From Veillonella_A intestinalis (GTDB lineage Bacteria > Bacillota > Negativicutes > Veillonellales > Veillonellaceae): DNA of 64,000 nucleotides. The DNA is taken from NCBI RefSeq assembly GCF_943192895.1, contig NZ_CALPCB010000010.1, forward strand, positions 1 through 64,000, given 5' to 3'. Every line of letters begins with the position of its first letter. Position 1 is the stretch's first letter. This document shows, in pieces, positions 24,361 to 32,663 of this stretch. Both the position numbers and the translations under genes were made by a program. The notes under the pieces are model-generated. The model worked only from the letters and a program-made list of their open reading frames with translations. It had not been told where the DNA came from and searched no databases.

Positions 24361-24432
24361 AAAGCGTATTATTGGTTCAAAAACCGGCGTTCTTACGAAC
24401 AATGGTTTTCTCCACCAATAATACGCTTTTTT
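24361..24432 (+). terminator. Terminator with long stem and embedded repeat
   Basis: AAAGCGTATTATTGG pairs with CCAATAATACGCTTT and runs into T6. The roughly 40-base loop contains a motif that recurs at 24486 and 25455. Confidence 0.85.
24389..24410 (+). repeat. Short dispersed repeat, copy 1
   Basis: GTTCTTACGAACAATGGTTT sits in the loop of the carboxyltransferase terminator. Its first 12 bases form a small hairpin (GTTC TTAC GAAC). Confidence 0.8.
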
Positions 24433-24485
24433 AGCTAAAGGTAGCATCAAAACTGACTAAGCAAATAAGGGAGGAGGGGGGAGGT

Positions 24486-24506
24486 GTTCTTACGAACAAT
24501 GGTTTA
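24486..24506 (+). repeat. Short dispersed repeat, copy 2
   Basis: A second exact GTTCTTACGAACAATGGTTT lies about 95 bases after copy 1. The rest of 24433-24656 shows no gene. Confidence 0.8.
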
Positions 24507-24656
24507 CTCTGTCGACAACTCTCTTTTTTTTCTAGGCATATCAGACTGACTGAATATAACGGGGGGAGAGAAGAGTTGTAATATATTTCCTCTATTTTAT
24601 AGTAGGTTAATGTTAGATAGTGTGTTACAATAAGCAATACATAGAGGAGGGATTTT

Positions 24657-24922
24657 ATGAAGCAGTTTATTGTTGATGCCTTTACGGATACTGTATTTCT
24701 CGTTCATTTGCACCTAAGCTCAATGTTCCTGAAGATCCAGTTTGTGGCTCTGGTCATTGTCACATAGTACCGTATTGGGCTGAAAAGTTACAAAAAGATT
24801 CGGTAGTAGCGTATCAGGCATCTAAACGGGGTGGTACTTTATATTGTTCTATGCAAGGTACTAGAGTAATATTAGCAGGAAAAGCTGCTTTATATGCCAT
24901 TGCAGAGTTGAAATGTTTATAA
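24657..24922 (+). pseudogene. PhzF-family gene remnant with internal deletion
   Basis: The ATG at 24657, behind GAGGAGG, opens with MKQFIVDAFTDTVF, the usual PhzF N-terminus. It is then joined, out of frame, to a PhzF C-terminus read from about 24698: RSFAPKLNVPEDPVCGSGHC followed by HIVPYWAEKL and ending at TAA 24920-24922. The motif EDPVxGSxHC is the PhzF signature. About two-thirds of a normal 260-300-residue protein is missing, so the gene is broken. Such proteins are isomerases or epimerases. Confidence 0.8.
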
Positions 24923-24937
24923 GTTGAGAGAGGACCT

Positions 24938-25405
24938 ATGTCATTTGAGAGAGTAAAAACATATTTTGAAAATATTGGTTTGGGGGACCGTGTTAAACTG
25001 TTGGAGCATTCAAGTGCTACCGTAGAAGAAGCAGCCATTGCTGTGGGCTGTGAAGCCAAGCAAATTGCTAAAACCATGTCTTTTTTAGTAGAGGAAGAAC
25101 CTATATTAGTTGTGGTAGCAGGGGATGTAAAAGTAGATAATAAAAAATTTAAAGCAACTTTTCAGAAAAAGGCAAAAATGATTGCTTTTGATGAAGTTGA
25201 AGCTTATATTGGACATGCTCCAGGTGGCGTATGCCCATTTGAAGTCAAACCCAATGTTAAAACTTATTTAGATATATCGTTACAGCGTTTTGATATTGTA
25301 TACCCTGCAGCAGGTAATGACCATAGTGCTGTAAAACTATCTGTGCCAGAATTAGAAACCTATTCTCAATCATTAGGCTGGGTAGATATTGGTAAAGGCG
25401 TATAA
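24938..25405 (+). CDS. YbaK/EbsC-type aminoacyl-tRNA deacylase
   Basis: The 155-residue protein matches the YbaK/ProX family: the KTMSFLVEEEPILVVVAGDV block, the conserved lysine in DNKKFKATF, and the GHAPGGVCPFEVK loop that lines the active site. It likely clears mischarged tRNA such as Cys-tRNA-Pro or Ala-tRNA-Pro in the cytoplasm. It starts 15 bases after the phzF remnant behind GAGAGG, so it was probably co-transcribed with that gene. Confidence 0.88.
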   Translation: MSFERVKTYFENIGLGDRVKLLEHSSATVEEAAIAVGCEAKQIAKTMSFLVEEEPILVVVAGDVKVDNKKFKATFQKKAKMIAFDEVEAYIGHAPGGVCPFEVKPNVKTYLDISLQRFDIVYPAAGNDHSAVKLSVPELETYSQSLGWVDIGKGV

Positions 25406-25434
25406 AATACAGTTAGTTTTTATAGTGTAGAAAT

Positions 25435-25507
25435 AAAAATGGAGTATTGGCGTAGAAAACCATTGTTCGTAAGAACTCTGTGTTTTTGAGCCAATACTCC
25501 ATTTTGT
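25435..25507. terminator. Convergent terminator with embedded repeat
   Basis: AAAATGGAGTATTGG pairs with CCAATACTCCATTTT. It lies between the converging deacylase and methyltransferase genes and has A-rich and T-rich flanks, so it can serve both strands. Confidence 0.8.
25455..25476 (-). repeat. Short dispersed repeat, copy 3 (inverted)
   Basis: The minus strand reads GTTCTTACGAACAATGGTTT again, in the loop of the convergent terminator. Confidence 0.8.
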
Positions 25508-25525
25508 TGCAGGTAAAAGATTAAC

Positions 25526-26233
25526 TTATTTTACAACCCTAATCATGAATATAGGAATTTCTTCGTACTGCAAATTAGGATCTTTTTGAACTTCGTGACG
25601 TACATCTTGAATGACACTAACTTGTTGAACGCCGAGTTCTTTGAATACAGTCATATCCCAAGCGGGCCTAGTTTCTTGACTAATGGCTAAGCTATTTTTA
25701 ATAGCTGTGCATTCGTCTAACAAAGCGGTATCAATTTGGGCGTGCACTCTGCCTTCATTACGAGTGAACTGTGTTTGTCCGTAGTCGGAATCAAAATTAA
25801 GAATCACACCATGAGGTTTTAATACGCGTAGCCATTCTTTATAAGCTGTTTTAGGATCTGGGAGGGTCCAGGTTAAATTGCGACTTAAAACAGCATCAAA
25901 GGTTTCATCTTCATATTGTAAATTAGTAGCGTCCATTTTTTCAAAGGTCGCTGTACTATGAAAGTTTTTTGCATTATTTTGAGCATTATGTACCATTTGT
26001 TGGGACATATCAATACCAGTAACTCTATGTCCATGGTGACAGAGTAAGAAGGTAAAGAAGCCTGTACCAGTACCTACGTCTAAGATACGTAAAGGGCGAG
26101 TTAAAGGGATATGTTCCGCTAATAAATGATGCCAAGCCAGTGCATTGGGACTTTTTAATTCGCGAAGCCGCAATTCATTGAACGCATCGCTACGTGTATC
26201 CCAATAAGATTCAATTCGTTTAGATATATTCAT
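25526..26233 (-). CDS. Class I SAM-dependent methyltransferase
   Basis: The 235-residue protein has a Methyltransf_11-type Rossmann core: LRILDVGTGTGFFTFLL (motif I), GIDMSQQMVHNAQ (motif II), MDATNLQYEDETFDAVLSRN and LRVLKPHGVILNFD. The substrate is not evident. No signal peptide is present. It lies alone, divergent from the ABC importer operon; a link to metal or peptide uptake is not supported. Confidence 0.85.
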   Translation of the reverse strand: MNISKRIESYWDTRSDAFNELRLRELKSPNALAWHHLLAEHIPLTRPLRILDVGTGTGFFTFLLCHHGHRVTGIDMSQQMVHNAQNNAKNFHSTATFEKMDATNLQYEDETFDAVLSRNLTWTLPDPKTAYKEWLRVLKPHGVILNFDSDYGQTQFTRNEGRVHAQIDTALLDECTAIKNSLAISQETRPAWDMTVFKELGVQQVSVIQDVRHEVQKDPNLQYEEIPIFMIRVVK

Positions 26234-26414
26234 AATAGATTCCCCAAGTGTAAGTGAATACGGTATTGTTACTTTAGTAGTATAGATAAATTTTAAGGAG
26301 TTTGTAAGCGGGGGTGGGGGTTATTTTTAAATATCTATCCCCCAGGGTGGCTTTTCAAGAACCTAAGAGATAGGTACACTAAAATAAGTAATGTTTCAGT
26401 GAGGAGGTGTCGTT

Positions 26415-27383
26415 ATGAGCGTTAATACACATAAGCGGTTTAGTTCGATTGGTCGCTGGCCAATATGGCGAGGTGTATTTGTGGTATGGTTAGTAGCGAC
26501 ACTAACATTTTTGTTGATGCATGCTACACAAGATGATGTGGTAGATATGGTATTTTCACAACAGCAAAGTTTAAGTGCAGCTATGCAGGCTGAAAAAAGA
26601 GCGGCCTTAGGTTTAGATGACTCATTGGTAACACAATATGTTCGCTGGTGGGGGCAACTATTTCAAGGTGATTTAGGAAATTCATTAGTAACTGGTGAAG
26701 AGGTTAGCAATATTATGAGCAGAAAATTATCTGCTACGTTGGTATTAATGGTTAGCGCTATAGGGAGTACTCTGCTAATAGCTGTACCAGTAGGTTTATG
26801 GCTTGCCTGTAAAGCAGGTTCTTGGCAGGATCGTTTCATACGAGGGATTACCGTATTGGGAAATACAATGCCTAATTTTTTTACGGCTCTATTATTATTA
26901 TATGTAGTAGCATTGCAATGGGATCTATTACCAGTCGTTTCACGAAAAATGGATTGGCAAAGTATTCTGTTGCCTACACTGACTCTATTTTGGTCTATGA
27001 GTGCTAAATATATACAACAAACTCGTGCCTTAGCTTTAGAGGAACTTCAGAAACCATATATTCTTGGCTTGCGTAGTCGTGGGCTTAGTTGGTTTATGAT
27101 TATGAGCCGTTATGTGAGTTTAGCTATTGCTCCGCCTCTTTTAACATTGGTTGCTTTGAGTTGTGGCTCCTTATTAGGAGGCGTAACGATTGTAGAATCT
27201 ATTTTTATGTGGGACGGCATTGGTAAAATGGCGTTTGATGCTATTACTTCTCGTGACTACCCTGTATTACAAGCTTATGTATTATGGGTATCTTTGTTTT
27301 ATGTTCTCTTAAACTATGGAGTAGAGCGTTGGCAACAGTATTGGCAAAAACAAGTGCTAGGAGGCCAGCAGTATGAGGAATAA
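26415..27383 (+). CDS. nikB: ABC transporter permease, NikB/DppB family
   Basis: The 322-residue membrane protein has about six helices and the BPD_transp_1 layout: start GVFVVWLVATLTFLLMHATQ, the AALGLDDSLVTQYVRWWGQL periplasmic segment, and the coupling loop EELQKPYILGLRSRGLSW. It is the first of four tightly packed genes of a Ni/peptide-type importer. GAGGAGG precedes the ATG. Its end overlaps the second permease by 11 bases. Specificity is inferred from the binding protein only. Confidence 0.87.
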   Translation: MSVNTHKRFSSIGRWPIWRGVFVVWLVATLTFLLMHATQDDVVDMVFSQQQSLSAAMQAEKRAALGLDDSLVTQYVRWWGQLFQGDLGNSLVTGEEVSNIMSRKLSATLVLMVSAIGSTLLIAVPVGLWLACKAGSWQDRFIRGITVLGNTMPNFFTALLLLYVVALQWDLLPVVSRKMDWQSILLPTLTLFWSMSAKYIQQTRALALEELQKPYILGLRSRGLSWFMIMSRYVSLAIAPPLLTLVALSCGSLLGGVTIVESIFMWDGIGKMAFDAITSRDYPVLQAYVLWVSLFYVLLNYGVERWQQYWQKQVLGGQQYEE

Positions 27384-28233
27384 TCTAAATAGAGCATCTA
27401 TGGAGGGTAATCGTTTAGTTTTAAAACAGTATGTTTTTAGCCATTGGTGGTCGTTTCTTTGGCCTGGTCTTATTATTTTTTTAGTGCTTAGTGTAGGCCC
27501 ATATATTTGCTCTTTTAATCCATATGAACAAAATTTGGACATAGCTTTACAGGGACCTAATAGTTTGCATTGGTTGGGAACGGATCAATATGGCCGAGAT
27601 GTGTTAGCGCGAGTGTTAGTCGGTGGTCGTTTAACAGTGGGGCTCACCGTATGTATTACTATTATAATTTGTTTAGGAGGAACCCTGTTAGGTCTGTGGA
27701 GTGCATGGAAGCAGACTTGGCTGAGTCGCCTAATTGTTAGCTTGACGGATGTAGCTGTATCTTTGCCGGCTTTAGTATTTGCCATTGCCTTAGCCGCGGT
27801 ACTAGGCGGGGGGATGGAATATGCGGCGTTAGCTTTAATCTGTGTAGGCTGGCCGAAATATGCACGATTAGCCTGTAGTTTGACGTTACAAATTAAAAAG
27901 GCTCCTTATATGCAATTAGCTCGCTTACAAGGGCAAAGTGAAGTTGGTATAGTGAGATATCACATTATACCTAATATTATGGTAACCATTATTGTGACGG
28001 CTGTGCTGGATTTGGGTGTAGTGCTTATGGAACTGGCGGGACTTTCTTTTTTAGGGCTAGGGGCAGCACCACCACTAGCAGAGTGGGGCAGTCTGTTAAG
28101 CTTAAATCGAAGCTTGCTACAGACGGCTCCTTGGCTCATGTGGGCCCCAGGCATAGCAATTATCCTAACTGTAGGGGCGTTTCATTATATGGGCGAACAG
28201 TTACGGCATCAGATAATGTACGATAAGCGTTAA
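27373..28233 (+). CDS. nikC: ABC transporter permease, NikC/DppC family
   Basis: The 286-residue permease shows the family N-terminal pattern NSLHWLGTDQYGRDVLARVL (about residues 57-76) and the coupling segment PYMQLARLQGQSEVGIVRYH. It pairs with the upstream permease to form the channel. The ATG at 27373 lies behind GGAGG within the end of nikB. A later ATG is possible but less well placed. Confidence 0.87.
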   Translation: MRNNLNRASMEGNRLVLKQYVFSHWWSFLWPGLIIFLVLSVGPYICSFNPYEQNLDIALQGPNSLHWLGTDQYGRDVLARVLVGGRLTVGLTVCITIIICLGGTLLGLWSAWKQTWLSRLIVSLTDVAVSLPALVFAIALAAVLGGGMEYAALALICVGWPKYARLACSLTLQIKKAPYMQLARLQGQSEVGIVRYHIIPNIMVTIIVTAVLDLGVVLMELAGLSFLGLGAAPPLAEWGSLLSLNRSLLQTAPWLMWAPGIAIILTVGAFHYMGEQLRHQIMYDKR

Positions 28234-28327
28234 GGTAACCTACTTTAAAATAGGAATGCAGGTTAGAGAGTTTTAACCGGTGAGATACTATTCTACGAAG
28301 TGTAGTTGTGTGAAAGAGAGTCTGTAT

Positions 28328-29896
28328 ATGGTAAAAGAAGTGGAAAGAGTAAAATCACAGTTTTCATTAGGTCGTTTAGTAGGGTTGATTAGTTTATTTA
28401 TTGTTTTTTTAGGGCTAGTTGGCTGTGGTACAGAGGAACCGAAATATAGTAAAGTGCTTCATTATGGTACAACGGCATATGGCCCTGCTATGGAGAATGC
28501 AGGATTGAATCCTCATGTGGCCTATCAGGGATGGAGTGCAGTGCGGTATGGTGTAGGTGAAACGTTGGTACGTTTTACTGAAACGATGGAAGTTGCTCCT
28601 TGGTTAGCAGATTCTTGGCAAAGTATAGATGATCATACAGTGCGTTTACATATTCGCGAAGGGGTAACCTTTTCAAATGGGAAACCGCTTACACCAGAAG
28701 CTGTAAAACAGAATTTAGAAGCGTTAGTTCGTGATCATGATAGGGCGCCGAAGGATTTGAAAATTGAATCTATAACAGCTGATGATGCGTATATAACGAT
28801 TCACTCGGTGAATCCTGTAGCTGTATTATTGACCTTTTTAGCGGATCCCTATAGTGCGATTGTTGATTTGAGTGATGGGACACCTGAGGGAATCGTAGTG
28901 GGGACGGGTCCTTTTAAAGCTACTAAAGTAAGCGAAAGTGGTATAAGTTTAGTCCGTAACGATCACTACTGGGGTGGCATGCCTAAATTAGAAGGCGTAG
29001 AAGTGATACGCATTACCGATGGTGATACGTTGACTATGGCGCTACAAAAGGGTGATATTGAAGCGGCTCAGGGCTTACCCTATAGTTCTTTAAATCTTTT
29101 TGCTGATGCCGCGCAATATACCATTAGTTCAGCTGCTACTTCGCGGGTGTATCAGATAGGATTTAATTTTAACAGCTCAGCTATGCAAGATGTACGAGTT
29201 CGTCAAGCGATTGCTAGTGCGATTAATAAAGAACAATTTGCCGCTGTATTGTTGAAAGGCAAGGGTATACCGGCCGTAGGACCTTTTCCGAATAATACAA
29301 AACTAGGACAAATGCAGGTAGTGGCGCCTATTTACGATGAAAATAAAGCAAAGGTTTTATTAGCAGAAGCAGGGTATAAGGATACTGATGGTGATGGTTA
29401 TGTGGATAAAGGGGGCGTACCCTTGACGGTACGTTGGTTGACATATACCTCCCGTCAGGAATTACCTCTATTAGCTGAGTCGGCTCAGGCAACGTTAAAA
29501 CAAATTGGTATTAAGGTGGACGTTAATGCTACAGATGCGTATAGAAGTGTGTTGCAACAAGGGAAGTTTGATGTATTTGCTAAAGCTTTTGTAACAGCAC
29601 CTACTGGTGATGGTACCTATTATTTTAAGACTAATATTATGTCTGGGGCGGTTGATAATGTGGGACACTATGAAAGTCCTCAAATTGTAGCATTTATGGA
29701 ACAATTAGACGGCACTGTAAATCCAGAAGCACGACAAAGATTGTTTGAGCAAATGACACAGCAAGTGTTAACTGACAATGCTTTTATTTATGTGGCCCAT
29801 TTAAAAATGAATTTAGTAATGGCGCATAATGTGATTAATTTTAAAGCGTATCCGACAGATTATTATGAAATTACTAAGGATATAGATCTTAAATGA
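28328..29896 (+). CDS. nikA: ABC transporter substrate-binding lipoprotein, NikA-like
   Basis: The 522-residue extracytoplasmic binding protein (SBP_bac_5) has a lipoprotein signal ending in LGLVGC, then AGLNPHVAYQGWSAVRYGVG and EVAPWLADSWQ, a pattern I associate with NikA nickel-binding proteins more than with oligopeptide binders. Nickel may be carried as a chelate. The ATG at 28328 with AAAGAGAG was preferred to a GTG at 28280. If nickel is the substrate it would supply the LarA cofactor; dipeptides or other metallophores remain possible. Confidence 0.8.
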   Translation: MVKEVERVKSQFSLGRLVGLISLFIVFLGLVGCGTEEPKYSKVLHYGTTAYGPAMENAGLNPHVAYQGWSAVRYGVGETLVRFTETMEVAPWLADSWQSIDDHTVRLHIREGVTFSNGKPLTPEAVKQNLEALVRDHDRAPKDLKIESITADDAYITIHSVNPVAVLLTFLADPYSAIVDLSDGTPEGIVVGTGPFKATKVSESGISLVRNDHYWGGMPKLEGVEVIRITDGDTLTMALQKGDIEAAQGLPYSSLNLFADAAQYTISSAATSRVYQIGFNFNSSAMQDVRVRQAIASAINKEQFAAVLLKGKGIPAVGPFPNNTKLGQMQVVAPIYDENKAKVLLAEAGYKDTDGDGYVDKGGVPLTVRWLTYTSRQELPLLAESAQATLKQIGIKVDVNATDAYRSVLQQGKFDVFAKAFVTAPTGDGTYYFKTNIMSGAVDNVGHYESPQIVAFMEQLDGTVNPEARQRLFEQMTQQVLTDNAFIYVAHLKMNLVMAHNVINFKAYPTDYYEITKDIDLK

Positions 29897-29914
29897 TAAG
29901 AGGAGATGAAGCGA

Positions 29915-31447
29915 GTGAGCACTGAGTCGCCTTGGTTATTAGATTTACAAGACCTTACTGTCACATATAAGCAACAAGTAGTTTTGGCTAATTTGAATTT
30001 ACAGTTGCGTGCTGGTGAGACAGTAGCGATTGTAGGGCCTTCGGGAAGTGGTAAAACTACCTTATTGCGAACCCTATTAGGTTTACTACCTCGAGATAGT
30101 CAGGTGAGTTTTTCGACGGCTTTATTTGACGGGCAACCTTGGCCAGCGTCTGAACAAGATTGGCATATACTTCGGGGAGAGGCTATTGCTTTTGTTCCGC
30201 AAGATGCGCAAGCCTCGTTAAGTCCAATAAAAACAATTGAAACTCAGTGCCGTGATGTGGCGAAGGCTCTTTCCATATCTTGGAATGAGGCACAGCAACG
30301 GATTGAGCGATTATTAATTCAGTTAGACTTACCAAGCAGTTTGTTAGCGAAGCGACCTAGTGCTTTATCTGGTGGGATGGCACAGCGTGTGGTTATGCTA
30401 TTGGCGTTATTGTCACAGCCAAAACTTATAGTCGCTGATGAGCCTACTGCGAATTTAGATATGATGCGGCAACAACAAATGGTGGCATTATTGAATGAAG
30501 TACAGGCTCTTACAGGAGTGGCGATTATATTTGTTACTCATCAAATGGAATTAGCAAAGCAGATTGGCCATACTTTGTATGAAATGAAAGAGGGACAGCT
30601 TAAGCGTGTGCTTTTAGGGGAGTCAAAAAAAGATTTCACTTGGCAGGAACAAAATTCTGGGCAGGAATTAGATAAAAGGCCTTTATTTGCTAAAAGTAAC
30701 AGTGAAAAGGTTCATCCTTTATTAGCTGTAGACTCTGTAAGTGTGGTGCATGGCACCAATGAGCGGGCATTACAGGATATATCGTTAAGTTTATATCCTG
30801 GTGAATGGGCTGCCATAATAGGTCTGAGCGGAGCGGGCAAGAGCACTTTATTTAACACTTTGTTAGGCGAACAACCTATACAGCAAGGAACGATTACATA
30901 TGAGGGAAAACCCTTGCATTCACTTTCAAAACGGGACTTAGGTCAAATTGTACAGCCTATTTTACAGAATCCGCAAAGCTCATTTAATCCACGACAAACT
31001 ATTGGCTGGAGTGTAGGTGAAGCTTTGCGCAGGCGAGGGCAAACTATAGATGTAGCAGCTTTATTAGAAGAAGTACAATTACCGGCTAGCTATGGCGCGC
31101 GGTATCCTCATGAATTAAGTGGTGGAGAATGTCAGCGCGCGGCCATAGCTAGAGCTTTAAGTAGTAAGCCACAAGTACTATTTTGTGATGAAATGACCTC
31201 GGCTTTAGATGAGACGGTACAGGCTGACATTATTGAGTTATTGTGTCAGATTAGAGACCAACAGAAGTTAGCAGGTCTTGTAGTGACTCATGATTTATGG
31301 GTAGCGGCAGCTTTGTGTGACAAGGTATATGTGCTAGAAGAAGGCCATATTGTCGAAAGTACAACGATTGCCCAATTATTAGTAAGTCCACAATCTGATA
31401 CGGCTAAAGAGCTGGTGAAGGCATACAAGATGTTAGGGCATACATAG
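29915..31447 (+). CDS. ABC transporter ATP-binding protein with two fused ATPase domains (NikDE-like)
   Basis: The 510-residue protein contains two complete ABC domains in tandem. The first has Walker A GPSGSGKTT, signature LSGGMAQR and Walker B LIVADEPT; the second has Walker A GLSGAGKST, signature LSGGECQR and Walker B VLFCDEMT. One gene thus replaces the usual pair of ATPases. The GTG at 29915 was chosen because AGGAG lies 9 bases ahead; the ATG at 29906 touches that site. It completes the four-gene importer; the CsoR-like gene downstream is separated by a repeat tract. Confidence 0.88.
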   Translation: MSTESPWLLDLQDLTVTYKQQVVLANLNLQLRAGETVAIVGPSGSGKTTLLRTLLGLLPRDSQVSFSTALFDGQPWPASEQDWHILRGEAIAFVPQDAQASLSPIKTIETQCRDVAKALSISWNEAQQRIERLLIQLDLPSSLLAKRPSALSGGMAQRVVMLLALLSQPKLIVADEPTANLDMMRQQQMVALLNEVQALTGVAIIFVTHQMELAKQIGHTLYEMKEGQLKRVLLGESKKDFTWQEQNSGQELDKRPLFAKSNSEKVHPLLAVDSVSVVHGTNERALQDISLSLYPGEWAAIIGLSGAGKSTLFNTLLGEQPIQQGTITYEGKPLHSLSKRDLGQIVQPILQNPQSSFNPRQTIGWSVGEALRRRGQTIDVAALLEEVQLPASYGARYPHELSGGECQRAAIARALSSKPQVLFCDEMTSALDETVQADIIELLCQIRDQQKLAGLVVTHDLWVAAALCDKVYVLEEGHIVESTTIAQLLVSPQSDTAKELVKAYKMLGHT

Positions 31448-31473
31448 CAATCATACAATATTAGTTTATAGAC

Positions 31474-31533
31474 ATTAAGTTATGAAATATTAAGTCATAA
31501 AATATTAAGCGATAAAATATTAAGCCATAAAAT
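31474..31533. repeat. Four tandem copies of a 15-bp A/T-rich unit
   Basis: The unit ATTAAGYSATAAAAT occurs four times, varying mainly at positions 7-8 (TT, TC, CG, CC). It lies between the ATPase gene and the metal-sensor gene, where it might influence promoter activity. Confidence 0.85.
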
Positions 31534-31601
31534 GTCATGCTTGCCACATATGTTATAATAAATACATAAAAGCTTGTTTGTATTTATAAGGTGGTGAAAG
31601 G

Positions 31602-31934
31602 ATGAGTCAAGAATCACATGAGTTGTTGCATGAGTTAGGGATTGCTCATAATCATGACCATGGTCATACCCATTCTCATACGCAAACTAAGGCGGTTCTG
31701 AATCGCCTATCACGAATTATTGGACATTTAGAATCAGTAAAACGTATGGTAGAGAATGAGCGAGATTGCAGTGAAGTATTGGTGCAATTAGCGGCGGTAG
31801 GTTCGGCTGTAAAAAGTGTGAGTCGTGTTGTTATGAAAGATCATATTGAACACTGCATAGTTGATGCGGTAAAGAATAATGATACGGAAACGTTAAAGAA
31901 ATTGAATGAAGCTATTGACCGATTTATTAAATAG
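31602..31934 (+). CDS. CsoR/RcnR-family metal-sensing repressor
   Basis: The 110-residue all-helical protein belongs to the DUF156 family. A His-rich N-terminus (HNHDHGHTHSHTQ, residues 17-29) precedes the core KAVLNRLSRIIGHLESVKRM. The core ligand pattern reads Cys in ERDCSEVL, then His and Cys in KDHIEHC, that is Cys-His-Cys as in copper sensors of the CsoR type; the nickel/cobalt sensor RcnR has His instead of the last Cys. So the tail suggests Ni/Co while the core suggests Cu(I). A GGTGAAAGG site precedes the ATG. It may regulate the importer upstream or an efflux gene elsewhere. Confidence 0.85.
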   Translation: MSQESHELLHELGIAHNHDHGHTHSHTQTKAVLNRLSRIIGHLESVKRMVENERDCSEVLVQLAAVGSAVKSVSRVVMKDHIEHCIVDAVKNNDTETLKKLNEAIDRFIK

Positions 31935-31976
31935 CTAGCCTTATAATAGGTAACATAAACATAGCATTTAGACAGA

Positions 31977-32046
31977 AAAAAGCCCCTTGGCGAATAGCTT
32001 ATTGAAAGTATACAGTTTCAATAAGTTACCGCAAGGGGCACTTTGT
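31977..32046. terminator. Terminator between the CsoR-like gene and pyrE
   Basis: AAAGCCCCTTG pairs with CAAGGGGCACTTT around a second hairpin TATTGAAA / TTTCAATA. It separates the two convergent genes. Confidence 0.85.
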
Positions 32047-32075
32047 TTATATTAAATATGTAATTTTAAAAAGTA

Positions 32076-32663
32076 TTATTTAATGTGTTTACTGCCACGT
32101 TCTGTCATTGGAACATTATCGTGACAAAGAGGGCATTCTTCTGGTTGGTAAGTTGGTACCGTCAAATTTAATAAAGCTTGAACTTTATCGTTTGGAATAC
32201 CAAAATCAGCTTTGCCACCACTGCGGTTGACAAGTAAGCCAACGCCTACGATTTCACCTTGAGAAGCATTAACTACATCCACTACTTCGCGAACTGAGCC
32301 ACCAGTAGTTACAATGTCTTCTACAATAAGTACACGTGTGCCTGGTTCGATGCGGAAACCACGGCGAAGAGTCATAACACCTTTTTCGCGCTCTGTAAAA
32401 ATAGCTCGCGTACCGAGAGCTTTCCCTACTTCATGAGCTAATAGAATGCCACCAGTCATAGGACCAATTACAAGTTCTACATTTTGATCTTTGAAACGTT
32501 CTGCTAATTCTTGGCAAAGGCGTTCCGTGTATTTTGGATGTTGTAATACATTAAATTTTTCTACATACATAGGGCTATGAAGACCAGAGGTAAGTAGAAA
32601 ATGGCCTTCTAAAATAGCTTTCGTGTCGATTAATAATTGTTTTACTTCTTGTTCTGTCATCAT
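32076..32663 (-). CDS. pyrE: Orotate phosphoribosyltransferase
   Basis: The 195-residue enzyme adds ribose 5-phosphate from PRPP to orotate, the fifth step of UMP synthesis. The PRPP loop VLIVEDIVTTGGSVREVV (about residues 110-127) and the N-terminal LTSGLHSPMYVEKFN are typical. The C-terminus carries CPLCHDN, a possible metal site seen in some Firmicute versions. Its start overlaps the pyrF stop by 4 bases, so translation is coupled. Confidence 0.93.
   Translation of the reverse strand: MMTEQEVKQLLIDTKAILEGHFLLTSGLHSPMYVEKFNVLQHPKYTERLCQELAERFKDQNVELVIGPMTGGILLAHEVGKALGTRAIFTEREKGVMTLRRGFRIEPGTRVLIVEDIVTTGGSVREVVDVVNASQGEIVGVGLLVNRSGGKADFGIPNDKVQALLNLTVPTYQPEECPLCHDNVPMTERGSKHIK

Noticed and set aside
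24431..24637. A 68-codon minus-strand frame before the phzF remnant
   Set aside because: It starts in a spacer and crosses a terminator; there is no ribosome binding site or recognisable domain.
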